Of a DNA stretch of 64,000 nucleotides, positions 31,618-40,355 are shown piece by piece. The DNA is from Solirubrum koreensis (lineage in GTDB: Bacteria; Bacteroidota; Bacteroidia; Cytophagales; Hymenobacteraceae), in the NCBI RefSeq assembly GCF_039541855.1, contig NZ_BAABHA010000001.1, forward strand, positions 496,001-560,000. The letters are read 5' to 3'. The position numbers and the translations under genes are program-made. Position 1 is the first letter of the stretch. Every line of letters begins with the position of its first letter. The notes beneath the pieces are model-generated. The model was not told where the DNA came from and made no database searches. It saw only the letters and a list, made by a program, of their open reading frames with translations.

Positions 31618-34206
31618 ATGCGTATTCCTCGCCTCCGTGCCGCGCTGCTGGCTTTGCTGGTTGCACACGGTAACTTGTTCAGTGCCCAGGCGCAAGCCCC
31701 CAAAACCTACTCGTCTTCCGAAATTCTGCTGGGCCTGAAAAAGCTCAACGTCCTCGGCTCGGTGCTCTACATTGCCGCCCACCCCGACGACGAAAACACC
31801 CGCCTGATTTCCTACATGGCCAACGGCCGCCTGCTGGAAACCGGCTACCTCAGCTGCACCCGCGGCGACGGCGGCCAGAACCTCATCGGCCCGGAGCTGC
31901 GCGAACAGCTCGGCGTAATCCGCACCCAGGAGCTGCTGGCCGCCCGGCGCATCGATGGCGGCAAGCAGTTTTTCACCCGCGCCAACGACTTCGGCTTCAG
32001 CAAAACCGCCGAGGAAACCTTCACCATCTGGGACAAAGAACAGGTATTGGCCGACATGGTCTGGGTGATTCGCCAGCGCCGCCCCGACGTGCTCATCACC
32101 CGTTTCCCGCCCGATGCCCGCGCCGGCCACGGCCACCACACCGCTTCAGCCATCCTCGCCGCCGAAGCCTTCGACGCCGCCGGCGACCCAAAGCGTTTTC
32201 CCGAGCAGCTGAAATACGTGCAGCCCTGGCAGCCCAAGCGCCTGTTCTGGAACACCGGCTCCTTCTTCGTGAAGCCCGGCGAAAACATGGACGGCTACCT
32301 GAAACTCGATGCCGGCGGCTACAACCCTTTGCTGGGCCAGAGCTACGGCGAAATTGCCGCCCGCAGCCGCTCACAGCACCGTTCCCAAGGTTTCGGCTCG
32401 GCCGCTACGCGCGGTGAGGCGCTGGAGTATTTGCAGTTCACAAAAGGGGAGAAGGCCAGCAAAGACCCGTTTGAGGGCATTGACATGAGCTGGAGCCGCG
32501 TGAAAGGGGGGGCGGCCGTGGGGAAATTGGTGGAGGACGTGATTAAGAAATACGACCCAGCCAATCCATCGGCTTCGGTTACAGGGCTGCTGAAGGTGCG
32601 GGCGGCAATAGATAAAATGCCCGGAGCAGACTTCTGGAAAACGGAAAAAAGGGAGAAGATAGATGAGTTGGTGTATGCCTGCCTGGGGTTGAGTCTGACT
32701 GCTAATGCGTCAGAAGCTACAGCTACGCCCGGAAACCAGGTTAACTTATCCATCGAAGCGTTGAATCGTTCTTCGTTGCCAGTAACGCTCAAGTGGTTTG
32801 AAGCTCCTGCTATAGATGGGGAGTTGGCTGCTGTGGGCAACTCAGCGCGAAAAAGCTTGGATGAGGCGCTTGTAAATGGCAAACCCGTCGCTAAGCAGGT
32901 TACGATTACGGCACCTACTAAACTTTTTCCTTCTCAACCTTACTGGTTGCGGGAAACGGGGACTACCGGTATGTATCGCGTGCCCGATGTCGTAGAGAAT
33001 TATACCTGGCCCGAACATCCACAACAGGCAAACCGGGTGGAGAGCTGGGAAGTGCTAGGCACTCCTGAGAACCCGCCCGTAAGTGAAGTACTATTTAAAG
33101 TGGAAGTAGCTGGCACAGCGCTTTATTACTCTAAGCCCGTCCAATACAAACGTACCGACCCTGTCTACGGCGAACTGTACCGCCCGCTAACCGTGGTACC
33201 ACCGGTAGCCGTGAACATCATCGGCCAGGCCTACGTGTTTGCCGATAACCAGCCCAAAACCGTTCCTGTTAACCTGAAAGCCGGCCGCGCTGATGCCCGC
33301 GGCACCGTGGCGCTGCAAGTGCCTGCCGGCTGGAAAGTGGAGCCCGCCAGCATTCCGTTCGACATTAAGAACAGGGACGAGGAGCGCACCGTGAGCTTCC
33401 AGGTGCAGCCCGTAGGCAACCAGGAAAGCAGTACCCAGCTCCGCGCCGTGGCTACTGTGGATGGGCAGTCCTACACCCGCGGCATCCAGACCATCAACTA
33501 CCCGCACATTCCGGTGCAAACGCTGTTCCCCGAGGCCGTGGCCCCGCTGGTGAAGCTCGACCTGAAGCGCCGCGCCGACAACATCGGCTACCTCATGGGC
33601 GCCGGCGACGAAGTGCCCGACGCCCTGCGCCAGCTCGGCTACAACGTAACCCTGCTCAAGCCCGAGGAGCTGACCGCCGACAAGCTCAAGCGCTACGACG
33701 CCGTGGTGCTGGGCGTGCGCGCCTACAACACCATCGACCGCCTCAAGTACCAGCAGAAAGAACTGCTCGAATACGTGGAACGCGGCGGCAACCTGGTGGT
33801 GCAGTACACCGTGAGCCGGGGCACCGTGCTGCCCGAAATCGGCCCGTACCCGCTTAAACTCAGCAACGACCGGGTAACCGTGGAAAACGCACCGGTACGC
33901 TTCCTCAAGCCCCAACACCCGCTGCTGAACACGCCCAACAAAATCACCAGCAAGGATTTTGAAGGCTGGCAGCAGGAGCAGGGCTTGTACTACCCCAGTG
34001 AGTGGGACCCCAAATACCAGCCCGTCATCAGCAGCAACGACCCCGGCGAGAAGCCCAAAGACAGCGCCATTCTCGTGGCCGATTACGGCAAAGGCCACTA
34101 CATCTACACCGGCCTCTCGTTCTTCCGCGAGCTGCCCGCCGGCGTGCCCGGCGCCTACCGCCTCATCACCAACATGATTGAGCTGGGCAAGGACAAGGCG
34201 AATTAG
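31618..34206 (+). CDS. PIG-L family deacetylase with C-terminal extension
   Basis: This 862-residue exported enzyme has a signal peptide (residues 1-26) and a PIG-L/LmbE deacetylase domain: IAAHPDDENTRL (His55, Asp57, Asp58), then the second metal-binding part in DVLITRFPPDARAGHGHHTASA. PIG-L enzymes remove N-acetyl groups from sugars. Beyond about residue 300 there are Ig-like and unknown domains. Codon use shifts within the gene: about 32.45-33.15 kb is clearly lower in G+C than the flanks (28 of 60 bases in 32761-32820 against 41 of 60 in 33541-33600), so that part may have a different origin. Confidence 0.88.
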   Translation: MRIPRLRAALLALLVAHGNLFSAQAQAPKTYSSSEILLGLKKLNVLGSVLYIAAHPDDENTRLISYMANGRLLETGYLSCTRGDGGQNLIGPELREQLGVIRTQELLAARRIDGGKQFFTRANDFGFSKTAEETFTIWDKEQVLADMVWVIRQRRPDVLITRFPPDARAGHGHHTASAILAAEAFDAAGDPKRFPEQLKYVQPWQPKRLFWNTGSFFVKPGENMDGYLKLDAGGYNPLLGQSYGEIAARSRSQHRSQGFGSAATRGEALEYLQFTKGEKASKDPFEGIDMSWSRVKGGAAVGKLVEDVIKKYDPANPSASVTGLLKVRAAIDKMPGADFWKTEKREKIDELVYACLGLSLTANASEATATPGNQVNLSIEALNRSSLPVTLKWFEAPAIDGELAAVGNSARKSLDEALVNGKPVAKQVTITAPTKLFPSQPYWLRETGTTGMYRVPDVVENYTWPEHPQQANRVESWEVLGTPENPPVSEVLFKVEVAGTALYYSKPVQYKRTDPVYGELYRPLTVVPPVAVNIIGQAYVFADNQPKTVPVNLKAGRADARGTVALQVPAGWKVEPASIPFDIKNRDEERTVSFQVQPVGNQESSTQLRAVATVDGQSYTRGIQTINYPHIPVQTLFPEAVAPLVKLDLKRRADNIGYLMGAGDEVPDALRQLGYNVTLLKPEELTADKLKRYDAVVLGVRAYNTIDRLKYQQKELLEYVERGGNLVVQYTVSRGTVLPEIGPYPLKLSNDRVTVENAPVRFLKPQHPLLNTPNKITSKDFEGWQQEQGLYYPSEWDPKYQPVISSNDPGEKPKDSAILVADYGKGHYIYTGLSFFRELPAGVPGAYRLITNMIELGKDKAN

Positions 34207-34216
34207 CACGAACAAG

Positions 34217-34424
34217 CTCCCCTCCTCAGATGAGGAGGGGATGTTGCCGCTTTAGCGGCAACGGGGGGGTGACCGGCAGCCGCGCCGCGTGGTTCGTCCT
34301 CGGCCCCACTCGGTAAACGGGGGGCTAGGCCGGACAGGCCCGGCGTAAACAACGTCAGCAACGATTGTCAACCACCCCGGCCAAGCCTACGGCTTGGCGT
34401 CCCCTCCTCGTCTGAGGAGGGGAG
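34217..34424. repeat. Composite palindromic element with 25-bp terminal inverted repeats
   Basis: The left arm has a CCCCTCCTCA hairpin (34219-34228 with 34231-34240). The right arm has a matching hairpin (34401-34409 with 34414-34422) whose reverse complement nearly equals the left arm. Between them is a hairpin at 34243-34262, a CCAAGCC/GGCTTGG hairpin at 34381-34397, and a copy of the interior word AACAACGTCAGCAACGATTG (34348-34367) that also occurs, slightly altered, in the element at 36.4 kb. The element lies between the PIG-L gene and the small gene upstream of the symporter. Confidence 0.82.
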
Positions 34425-34492
34425 TTTCGTTCTTTGCCGGCGCAGCCTCGCACAATTCTTGTTGTTCTTCGCATTCCATTTCCCGCTTTTCA

Positions 34493-34639
34493 ATGCCCCT
34501 TCCCGCTCACCCGCCCACCGAAAACGACAACTCGCCGCCTTTGCTGCCTACCTGGCGGGGGTGGTACACGCTGGTTTTGGCCGCCCTGGCCGCCGAAATC
34601 TGCTTTTTCGTGTGGCTTAGCAACTGGTTGAGCGCATGA
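34493..34639 (+). CDS. Small single-helix membrane protein coupled to a symporter
   Basis: This 48-residue protein has one hydrophobic helix (TLVLAALAAEICFFVWLSNW, residues about 26-45) after a Pro/Glu/Asn-rich N-terminus. Its stop overlaps the symporter start (ATGA at 34636-34639), so it is translationally coupled to it. Small one-helix partners of sodium:solute symporters are known in other bacteria (for example beside acetate permeases); that this is such a partner is inferred from position. The ATG at 34493 starts at the first codon after the palindromic element region. Confidence 0.7.
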   Translation: MPLPAHPPTENDNSPPLLPTWRGWYTLVLAALAAEICFFVWLSNWLSA

Positions 34640-36345
34640 GCAACCTCGATTGGCTGGTGCTGGCCGGTACCCTGGCCCTTATTGTGGGCTACGGCACCTG
34701 GCGCACCCGCAAAGCCGGTAACACCCTCGATGGCTTCCTGCTGGGCGGGCGCAACACCCGCTGGTGGGGCGTGGGCCTGAGCATTATTGCTACCCAGGCC
34801 TCGGCCATTACGTTCCTGAGTACGCCCGGCCAGGCCTACGCCGACGGCATGCGGTTTATTCAGTTCTACTTTGGCCTGCCCGTGGCCATGGTCCTGATTT
34901 CCATAGTGGCCGTGCCCATTTACCAGCGCCTGCGGGTATTCACGGCCTACGAGTACCTGCAAACCCGCTTCGATGGGCGTACGCGCACCCTGGCGGCCAG
35001 CTTGTTTCTGCTGCAGCGCGGGCTGAGCAACGGGCTGTCGTTGTATGCGCCGGCGCTGGTGCTGTCGGCGGTGCTGGGCTGGAGTCCTTCGGTTACGGTA
35101 GTGCTGCTGGGTACGCTCATTATTGCCTATACCGTGAGCGGCGGCACCCGCGCCGTTACCATCACGCAGCAATGGCAGGTGGCCGTTATTTTCAGTGGCA
35201 TGGCCACGGCCGGCTACCTGCTGGTGCATTACCTGCCGCCCCAGGTTGGCTTTTCCGATGCCATGCACGTGGCGGGCCGCATGGGCAAGCTGAACCTCGT
35301 CGACTTCAATTTCAGCTGGACCGACCGCTACAACTTCTGGACCGGCATGACCGGCGGCTTGTTCCTCGCCCTCTCGTACTTCGGCACCGACCAAAGCCAG
35401 GTGCAGCGCTACCTCTCGGGCCAAAGCATCACGCAAAGCCGCTTGGGCTTGCTTATGAACGGCCTCGTGAAAGTGCCCATGCAGTTCGGCATTCTGCTGA
35501 TTGGGGTGCTGCTATTCGTGTTTTATCTGTTTCAGCCGGCTCCGCTCACTTTTAACCGCCCCGCTTACGAGAAGGTGATGAGCGGCCCCGCGTCAGCCGA
35601 AGCCCGTCAGCTGGAGCAAACCTATGCCTCCGTGCAAACTGCGCAGCACGCCGCCGCTACCGCCCTCGTAGCAGCCCAACGCGCTCAGAATCCGGTGGCT
35701 GAAAACCTGGCCCAGCAACGGCTGCAAACCACCCAGGCTGCATCAGCCGGGGTGCGTACCGCCTGGACCGAGCTCGTGCGCCGCACCGACCCCGGTGCCG
35801 ACGCCAAGGACACCGATTACGTGTTCATCTCCTTTGTGCTGCGTTACCTCCCGCGCGGCCTCGTGGGCTTGCTGGTGGCCGTGGTACTGAGTGCCGCCAT
35901 GAGTTCCGCTGCCGGCGGCCTTAACTCCTTGGGCTCTACCAGCGTCATCGATTTGTACCGGCCGGCCCTGGGTGGCCGCATTCGTTCCGAAGAGCATTTG
36001 GTAAAAGCCTCGCGCTGGCTCACCATTGGCTGGGGCGTGCTGGGCATTGGGTTTGCGCTGTTTGCGGCCCAAATGGAAAACCTTATTCAGGCCGTGAACA
36101 TCTTGGGGTCTTTGTTCTACGGCACCATTTTGGGCATTTTCGCAGTGGCGTTTTTTCAGAAACACATCAACGGCCGGGCCGTGTTTTTGGCGGCGGTTAT
36201 TACCCAGCTCGTGACGCTGGTCTTGTTCTGGACGACCACCATTGCCTACCTCTGGTACAATATCCTGGGCTGCTTTTTGGTGATGGGCATAGCCGAAATC
36301 ATCGAGCGGAATGCACCCAAACCGGTCAAGCAGCTAGTGAGTTAA
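34636..36345 (+). CDS. Sodium:solute symporter (SSS family) with coiled-coil insertion
   Basis: This 569-residue, roughly 13-helix SSS transporter imports a solute with Na+. The family landmarks are SIIATQASAITFLSTPGQAYADGMRF, the Gly/Ser-rich region SAAMSSAAGGLNSLGSTSVIDLYRP, and a mid-region SYFGTDQSQVQRYL. Between two membrane helices, about residues 310-395, is a hydrophilic, Ala/Gln-rich insertion (AEARQLEQTYASVQTAQHAA and later) that looks like a coiled coil and makes the protein about 70 residues longer than usual. The substrate cannot be inferred. It is preceded by the coupled 48-residue protein. Confidence 0.93.
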   Translation: MSNLDWLVLAGTLALIVGYGTWRTRKAGNTLDGFLLGGRNTRWWGVGLSIIATQASAITFLSTPGQAYADGMRFIQFYFGLPVAMVLISIVAVPIYQRLRVFTAYEYLQTRFDGRTRTLAASLFLLQRGLSNGLSLYAPALVLSAVLGWSPSVTVVLLGTLIIAYTVSGGTRAVTITQQWQVAVIFSGMATAGYLLVHYLPPQVGFSDAMHVAGRMGKLNLVDFNFSWTDRYNFWTGMTGGLFLALSYFGTDQSQVQRYLSGQSITQSRLGLLMNGLVKVPMQFGILLIGVLLFVFYLFQPAPLTFNRPAYEKVMSGPASAEARQLEQTYASVQTAQHAAATALVAAQRAQNPVAENLAQQRLQTTQAASAGVRTAWTELVRRTDPGADAKDTDYVFISFVLRYLPRGLVGLLVAVVLSAAMSSAAGGLNSLGSTSVIDLYRPALGGRIRSEEHLVKASRWLTIGWGVLGIGFALFAAQMENLIQAVNILGSLFYGTILGIFAVAFFQKHINGRAVFLAAVITQLVTLVLFWTTTIAYLWYNILGCFLVMGIAEIIERNAPKPVKQLVS

Positions 36346-36395
36346 GGCCCTCTTTTCCGAGGCCTCACGGGATTCCTCCAGGGCACAGCCTCCGT

Positions 36396-36640
36396 GGGCC
36401 TCACCCCCCGCCCCCCTCTCCCGTGGAGAGGGGGAGCCACGCTAAACAACCTCAGCAACATCAGCAACGATTGCGGCAGCTGCGGCTAGCGCCTGCGCCA
36501 CCGCTTGGAGCCGCGTTGTTAGAAAGCCCAAAACCGAAGCGGGGCCGCCGAGCTAAGCTCGGCGGCCCCGCAATCGTTGCTGAGGTTGCTGATGGCTGGC
36601 TCCCCCTCTCCCCTAGGAGAGGGGGCGGGGGGTGAGGCCC
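36396..36640. repeat. Composite palindromic element with 43-bp terminal inverted repeats
   Basis: The left arm 36396-36438 and right arm 36598-36640 are near-identical inverted repeats; each contains its own CCCCCTCTCC hairpin. Interior copies of CAGCAAC words (36448-36472 and 36572-36590, inverted) flank a 16-base-pair GC-rich hairpin (36539-36554 with 36556-36571). The right arm ends at the base before the DUF2911 stop codon. The element fills the gap between two convergent genes, the symporter (stop 36345) and the DUF2911 gene. Confidence 0.88.
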
Positions 36641-37513
36641 TTACTTGCCTTTCTTGGCTTCGGCAATCAGGTCTTCGTTCATCTTCACGTAGTCGGCGTT
36701 CTTGGCATCAAGCGCCAGCTTGCGCGACTGTTCGGCAGCTGCAGTAGCGCCTTTGTAGTCCTTCAGCTTCATCTTGATTTTAGCTTCAGTGTGCACGTTC
36801 CAGAACTTGGGCTCGTTGGCGTTGGCCTTCGAAATCCATTCGGCGGCTTGCTTCAGGTCCTTGTTGTTGTCGTAGTAGTACACGGCGGCAGCGGCCAGGT
36901 CGTTAGCCGAAGGCGAGGCGTTCTTCACGACTTTCTCGTCGATCTGGGCCATTACCTTGGGGTCTACGTCGGTGGCTACTTTGAGCTTCACGCCGGTGAA
37001 TTCCCACATCATGTCCAGGTTGGCCGTGGCGGGGGTGAGGTCGGAGAAACCAATGGTGAAGGTTTCCACCTTGTTGCCCAGTTTGTAGGTCTTCACGTTT
37101 ACGCGAGCCACGTCCTGGTCGTCCTTGAAGCCGTCAACGTCGGCGCCTTGCTTGGTGCTCTTGTTGAACACCACCAGCCACTCGGCCTTGTTGGGAATGG
37201 TGTAAATGCCGTACTCACCAGCCGGAATTTTCTTGCCCTCCACGGTCACGTCGTCGGAGAACTTGATGGTGGTGGTTTGGTTAGCACCCGTACGCCACCG
37301 CTTACCAATTGGCATGAGCGTGCCCATGGCCGTGCGGCCTTTCAGGCTGGGGCGCGAGTACGTAACGGTTACGTCGGTAAGACCCACGCGCTGCGTTACC
37401 GTGCTTTTGGGGCTGGCGGCCGGCGTGCTGATCTGGGCTTGGGCGGCCGGAGCCGAAAAGAAGAGGGCGGCTGCCAGGGCAGGAGCGGCCAGCAGCGAAG
37501 TCCGGTTCAACAT
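36641..37513 (-). CDS. DUF2911 domain protein
   Basis: This 290-residue exported protein has a signal peptide (residues 1-27, ending AAQAQ), then the DUF2911 core: VTVTYSRPSLKGRTAMGTLMPIGKRWRTGANQTTTIKFSDDVTVEGKKIPAGEYGIYTIPNKAEWLVVFNK. The C-terminal third is helical (TPR-like), with WISKANANEPKFWNVHTEAKIKMKLKDYKGA. The family is common in Bacteroidota and its function is unknown. A possible leftward promoter, TACTTTTA (one base off the consensus), lies at 37548-37555. The stop codon abuts the palindromic element. Confidence 0.92.
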   Translation of the reverse strand: MLNRTSLLAAPALAAALFFSAPAAQAQISTPAASPKSTVTQRVGLTDVTVTYSRPSLKGRTAMGTLMPIGKRWRTGANQTTTIKFSDDVTVEGKKIPAGEYGIYTIPNKAEWLVVFNKSTKQGADVDGFKDDQDVARVNVKTYKLGNKVETFTIGFSDLTPATANLDMMWEFTGVKLKVATDVDPKVMAQIDEKVVKNASPSANDLAAAAVYYYDNNKDLKQAAEWISKANANEPKFWNVHTEAKIKMKLKDYKGATAAAEQSRKLALDAKNADYVKMNEDLIAEAKKGK

Positions 37514-37619
37514 GAAGGGAAATGGTAAAAGAGTGTGATTATGGGCGTAAAAGTACGGGTTTCGGCGGATGGGCACGAAGCGAACCTTTGCTTTCCGCAA
37601 GACAACCGGCAAGGGCCCC

Positions 37620-37868
37620 TCAGGTTCCCAAAGCTTGTCCGTTTACCAGCAGCCGCGCCAACGAATCGTGGTGGTGCAGCAGCCGGTGAAAGCGCATCAA
37701 CGACAAGCCCGAATACTCGCCGTAAATCACAAAGCGCACCGACGTAGGGGAGTCACTCCAGCCGCGGCTGAAACGGGCATTGGCGTCCATGGCCTCGTAG
37801 AAAAGCGCCTTTACTGTTAGCACGTCGAGGTGATTTTCACTGAACGTGACGTGGAGGCGGGTTTGCAC
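37620..37868 (-). CDS. Hypothetical small protein
   Basis: This 82-residue reading frame begins at GTG 37868 and ends just after the SLARLLVNGQALGT tail. Its composition is protein-like (VKALFYEAMDANARFSRGWSDSPTSVRFVIYGEY), with no family I recognise and no signal or membrane helix. It lies 28 bases downstream of the YcxB-like gene on the same strand, so it may be part of that operon. I am not certain that it is expressed. Confidence 0.45.
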   Translation of the reverse strand: MQTRLHVTFSENHLDVLTVKALFYEAMDANARFSRGWSDSPTSVRFVIYGEYSGLSLMRFHRLLHHHDSLARLLVNGQALGT

Positions 37869-37896
37869 AACGCAACTAAAGAAGAAACGATAAACC

Positions 37897-38421
37897 TTAC
37901 TTAATGTAAATGCCTTTACGATTTAACAGTTGCAGCAAGTCTGTCGTCTGGCTAGGCGGCACCAAACGGTTTATGTCTAAGTATAATGCGCCGTTGTCGC
38001 CAACAAATAGCAGCAACCAATTTCCATAATGCCACGCTCGGTGCACAGTAGACCAGTTTATTTCTGTACGGGCTACTTGATTTTCGCTTACAATAATGGC
38101 ATCCGATAATTGGAAAGTAGTAGCAAACCGCGAGGTCAAACTAGCCGCAAACTGCTTGAGCACCATTATTTTCATCCGGCGTAGCAAGAACCAGGGCATA
38201 GACAACAAGCCTAGCAGCATTAAGCCAAGCAAGATAGGTGGATCCACATGGGTATCAGCATATTGCCAGTACGCCGCTGCAAATCGTAACACCACGAGCA
38301 CGACTAGCCCCGCGTAGATTAGCAAACGACTGCGGGCCGCCCAGAACTTTTGACGGAGTAGAATAGAGTTGATTTGTACATAATCTTCCTTTGGAATTAT
38401 AACCTCTTTAATTTCAATCAT
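37897..38421 (-). CDS. YcxB-like membrane-anchored protein
   Basis: This 174-residue protein has a polar N-terminus, two membrane helices (residues about 32-50 and 62-80), then a soluble C-terminal domain with FQLSDAIIVSENQVARTEINWSTVHRAWHYGNWLLLFVGDNGALYLDINRLVP. That arrangement, including the last Trp-rich strand and NRLVPP, matches the YcxB-like family. Its base composition is visibly less GC-rich than neighbours (28 of 60 bases in 38101-38160), which suggests recent acquisition. It lies 21 bases after the ABC transporter gene. Confidence 0.78.
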   Translation of the reverse strand: MIEIKEVIIPKEDYVQINSILLRQKFWAARSRLLIYAGLVVLVVLRFAAAYWQYADTHVDPPILLGLMLLGLLSMPWFLLRRMKIMVLKQFAASLTSRFATTFQLSDAIIVSENQVARTEINWSTVHRAWHYGNWLLLFVGDNGALYLDINRLVPPSQTTDLLQLLNRKGIYIK

Positions 38422-38442
38422 AGCTCTAATATAATTTGCTTC

Positions 38443-40278
38443 CTACGTCAGCTCAAACTGCAACTTCAGCAGATTGGCGTACAGGCCGTTCTCGTTGTCG
38501 CTCAGCTCCTCGTGCGAGCCTTGCTCCACAATGCGGCCGCCGTCGATAACCAGAATCTTATCGACCTTCCGAATGGTACTCAAACGGTGGGCAATGATGA
38601 TGCTGGTGCGGTTCTGCATCAGCTCGTCCATGGCCTGTTGCACCAGCTTCTCGCTTTCCGAGTCGAGGGCCGAGGTGGCTTCGTCGAGCAGCAGAATGGC
38701 CGGGTTTTTCAGGATGGCGCGGGCAATGGCAATGCGCTGGCGTTGCCCGCCCGAAAGCTTAATTCCCCGCTCACCCACTATCGTTTCCAAGCCTTCGGGG
38801 AAGCTCTGGATAAACTGCCAAGCGTTGGCGCGGCGGGCGGCGTCGATGATGTCGGCCTCGGAGGCATCGGGGCGGCCGTAGAGAATGTTCTCGCGAATGG
38901 TGCCGCCAAAGAGCAGCGTTTCCTGCGGCACAATACCAATGTGCTGCCGGAGCTCAGTCAGGTCGAGTTGGTTGAGGTCGTGCCCATCGATGCGGATGTG
39001 GCCGCCGCTGAGCTCGTAGAAGTGCATAAGCAGCTGCACAATAGTGGATTTGCCCGCGCCCGAAGGCCCTACCAACGCCACTTTCTCGCCGGCTTCAATG
39101 CTGAAACTGATGTCTTTGAGTACCGCCAAATCGGGGCGCGTGGGGTAGTGGAACTGCACATTCTCGTACTCAATATCACCACGTAGCTGTACCGGAGCTT
39201 GGCCAGCCGGTTTAGCGCGGTGCACGGGCTCGGATTCTTCATCGAGGGTTTCCAGAATACGCTCCGAGGCGCCCAGGGTGCTTTGCACTTTGCCGTAAAG
39301 CTCACCCAATCCGCCTACCGAGGCGCCAATGAAAATGGTGTACAGAGCAAAGGAGGTCAGGTCGCCGATGGTCATTTGGCCCGCGGCTACTAGCGAAGCG
39401 GCCCGCCACAGCACCAGAATAATGCCGCCGAACAGGCCAATAATTACGAACGACACGAAGCCGCCGCGGTAGAGGTTGCTGCGTAGCGCGGCCCGCGTGG
39501 TAGCCATCAGCGAGTTGCCGTAGCGCAGGGTTTCAAACTGCTCGTTGGTAAACGCCTTCACCGAGTTAATGCCCTGCAGCGTCTCTTCCACAATCACGTT
39601 GGTTTTGGCCAGCTCGTCTTGGGTGGCTTTGGCCAGCACCCGAATTTTACGGCCGAACACCATGGCTACCACTACAATGGGCGGAAAAGTGAGCAGCATG
39701 AACAGCGACAGTTTCACCGACACCATCATGATAAAGGCAATGCCTACCACCAGCGTCATCACCTGCCGAAACAGCTCGGCCAGCGTCAGGGAAAACGAGT
39801 CCTGAATCTGGGCTACATCAGACGTAATGCGCGAGGTAATAGCGCCCACGCGGTTCTTCTCGAAGTACGGAATGGGCAGCGACACAAACTTGGCGTAGAG
39901 CGCCTGCCGAATGTCGCGCACAGTAAATTCGCTCACCTGCGTGAACAGCCAAATACGGCCGAACGAGAACAGACCCTGCAGCAGGATAACCCCAAACAGG
40001 CCCATGGCAATTTGGCTGATGCTGAGCGTGAAGCCATTGGGCAGCACAAAGGGCTTGCCGTTGGCGGCATCGGTGAGCTTGCCAATTACCCATGGAAAGC
40101 ACATGGTGGTGGCGCTCGACAGCAGCAACAGCAGCAAGCCGATAAAAAACTTGACGCGGTAAGGCCGCACAAAGCGGAAAATCCGCAGCCCGTGCTGGAT
40201 CGTCTCTTTGGTGAGTTTTGCTTTGGGTACGTCGGTGCCGGCGTTGCCGCTGGTATTCAATCCGCTTCTAGCTGCCAT
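38443..40278 (-). CDS. ABC transporter (fused permease and ATPase, exporter type)
   Basis: This 611-residue half-transporter has an N-terminal six-helix domain (about residues 40-330) and a C-terminal ATPase. The Walker A is GPSGAGKST, the Q-loop is in GIVPQETLLFGGTIRENILYG, the signature is LSGGQRQR, Walker B is ILLLDEATSALD, and the H-loop is IIAHRLST. The layout is of the MsbA/multidrug exporter class and it must dimerise. The N-terminal 25 residues are hydrophilic. The YcxB-like gene follows 21 bases downstream. The substrate may be lipid or drug; it cannot be chosen by sequence. Confidence 0.95.
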   Translation of the reverse strand: MAARSGLNTSGNAGTDVPKAKLTKETIQHGLRIFRFVRPYRVKFFIGLLLLLLSSATTMCFPWVIGKLTDAANGKPFVLPNGFTLSISQIAMGLFGVILLQGLFSFGRIWLFTQVSEFTVRDIRQALYAKFVSLPIPYFEKNRVGAITSRITSDVAQIQDSFSLTLAELFRQVMTLVVGIAFIMMVSVKLSLFMLLTFPPIVVVAMVFGRKIRVLAKATQDELAKTNVIVEETLQGINSVKAFTNEQFETLRYGNSLMATTRAALRSNLYRGGFVSFVIIGLFGGIILVLWRAASLVAAGQMTIGDLTSFALYTIFIGASVGGLGELYGKVQSTLGASERILETLDEESEPVHRAKPAGQAPVQLRGDIEYENVQFHYPTRPDLAVLKDISFSIEAGEKVALVGPSGAGKSTIVQLLMHFYELSGGHIRIDGHDLNQLDLTELRQHIGIVPQETLLFGGTIRENILYGRPDASEADIIDAARRANAWQFIQSFPEGLETIVGERGIKLSGGQRQRIAIARAILKNPAILLLDEATSALDSESEKLVQQAMDELMQNRTSIIIAHRLSTIRKVDKILVIDGGRIVEQGSHEELSDNENGLYANLLKLQFELT

Positions 40279-40355
40279 TATATCTCATGCGAAGAAGGGG
40301 GCAAGCACAACGGAAATGGCCCGTGGCTCAACCGCCTCCACTTCTTCAGTCGTCT

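Noticed and set aside
33187..34215. A 342-codon open frame on the minus strand
   Set aside because: It lies antisense to the end of the PIG-L gene and shows no motif of its own.
34207..36640. A CRISPR array or phage att sites
   Set aside because: The repeats are inverted and composite, not direct repeats with spacers; no cas, integrase or phage gene is present.
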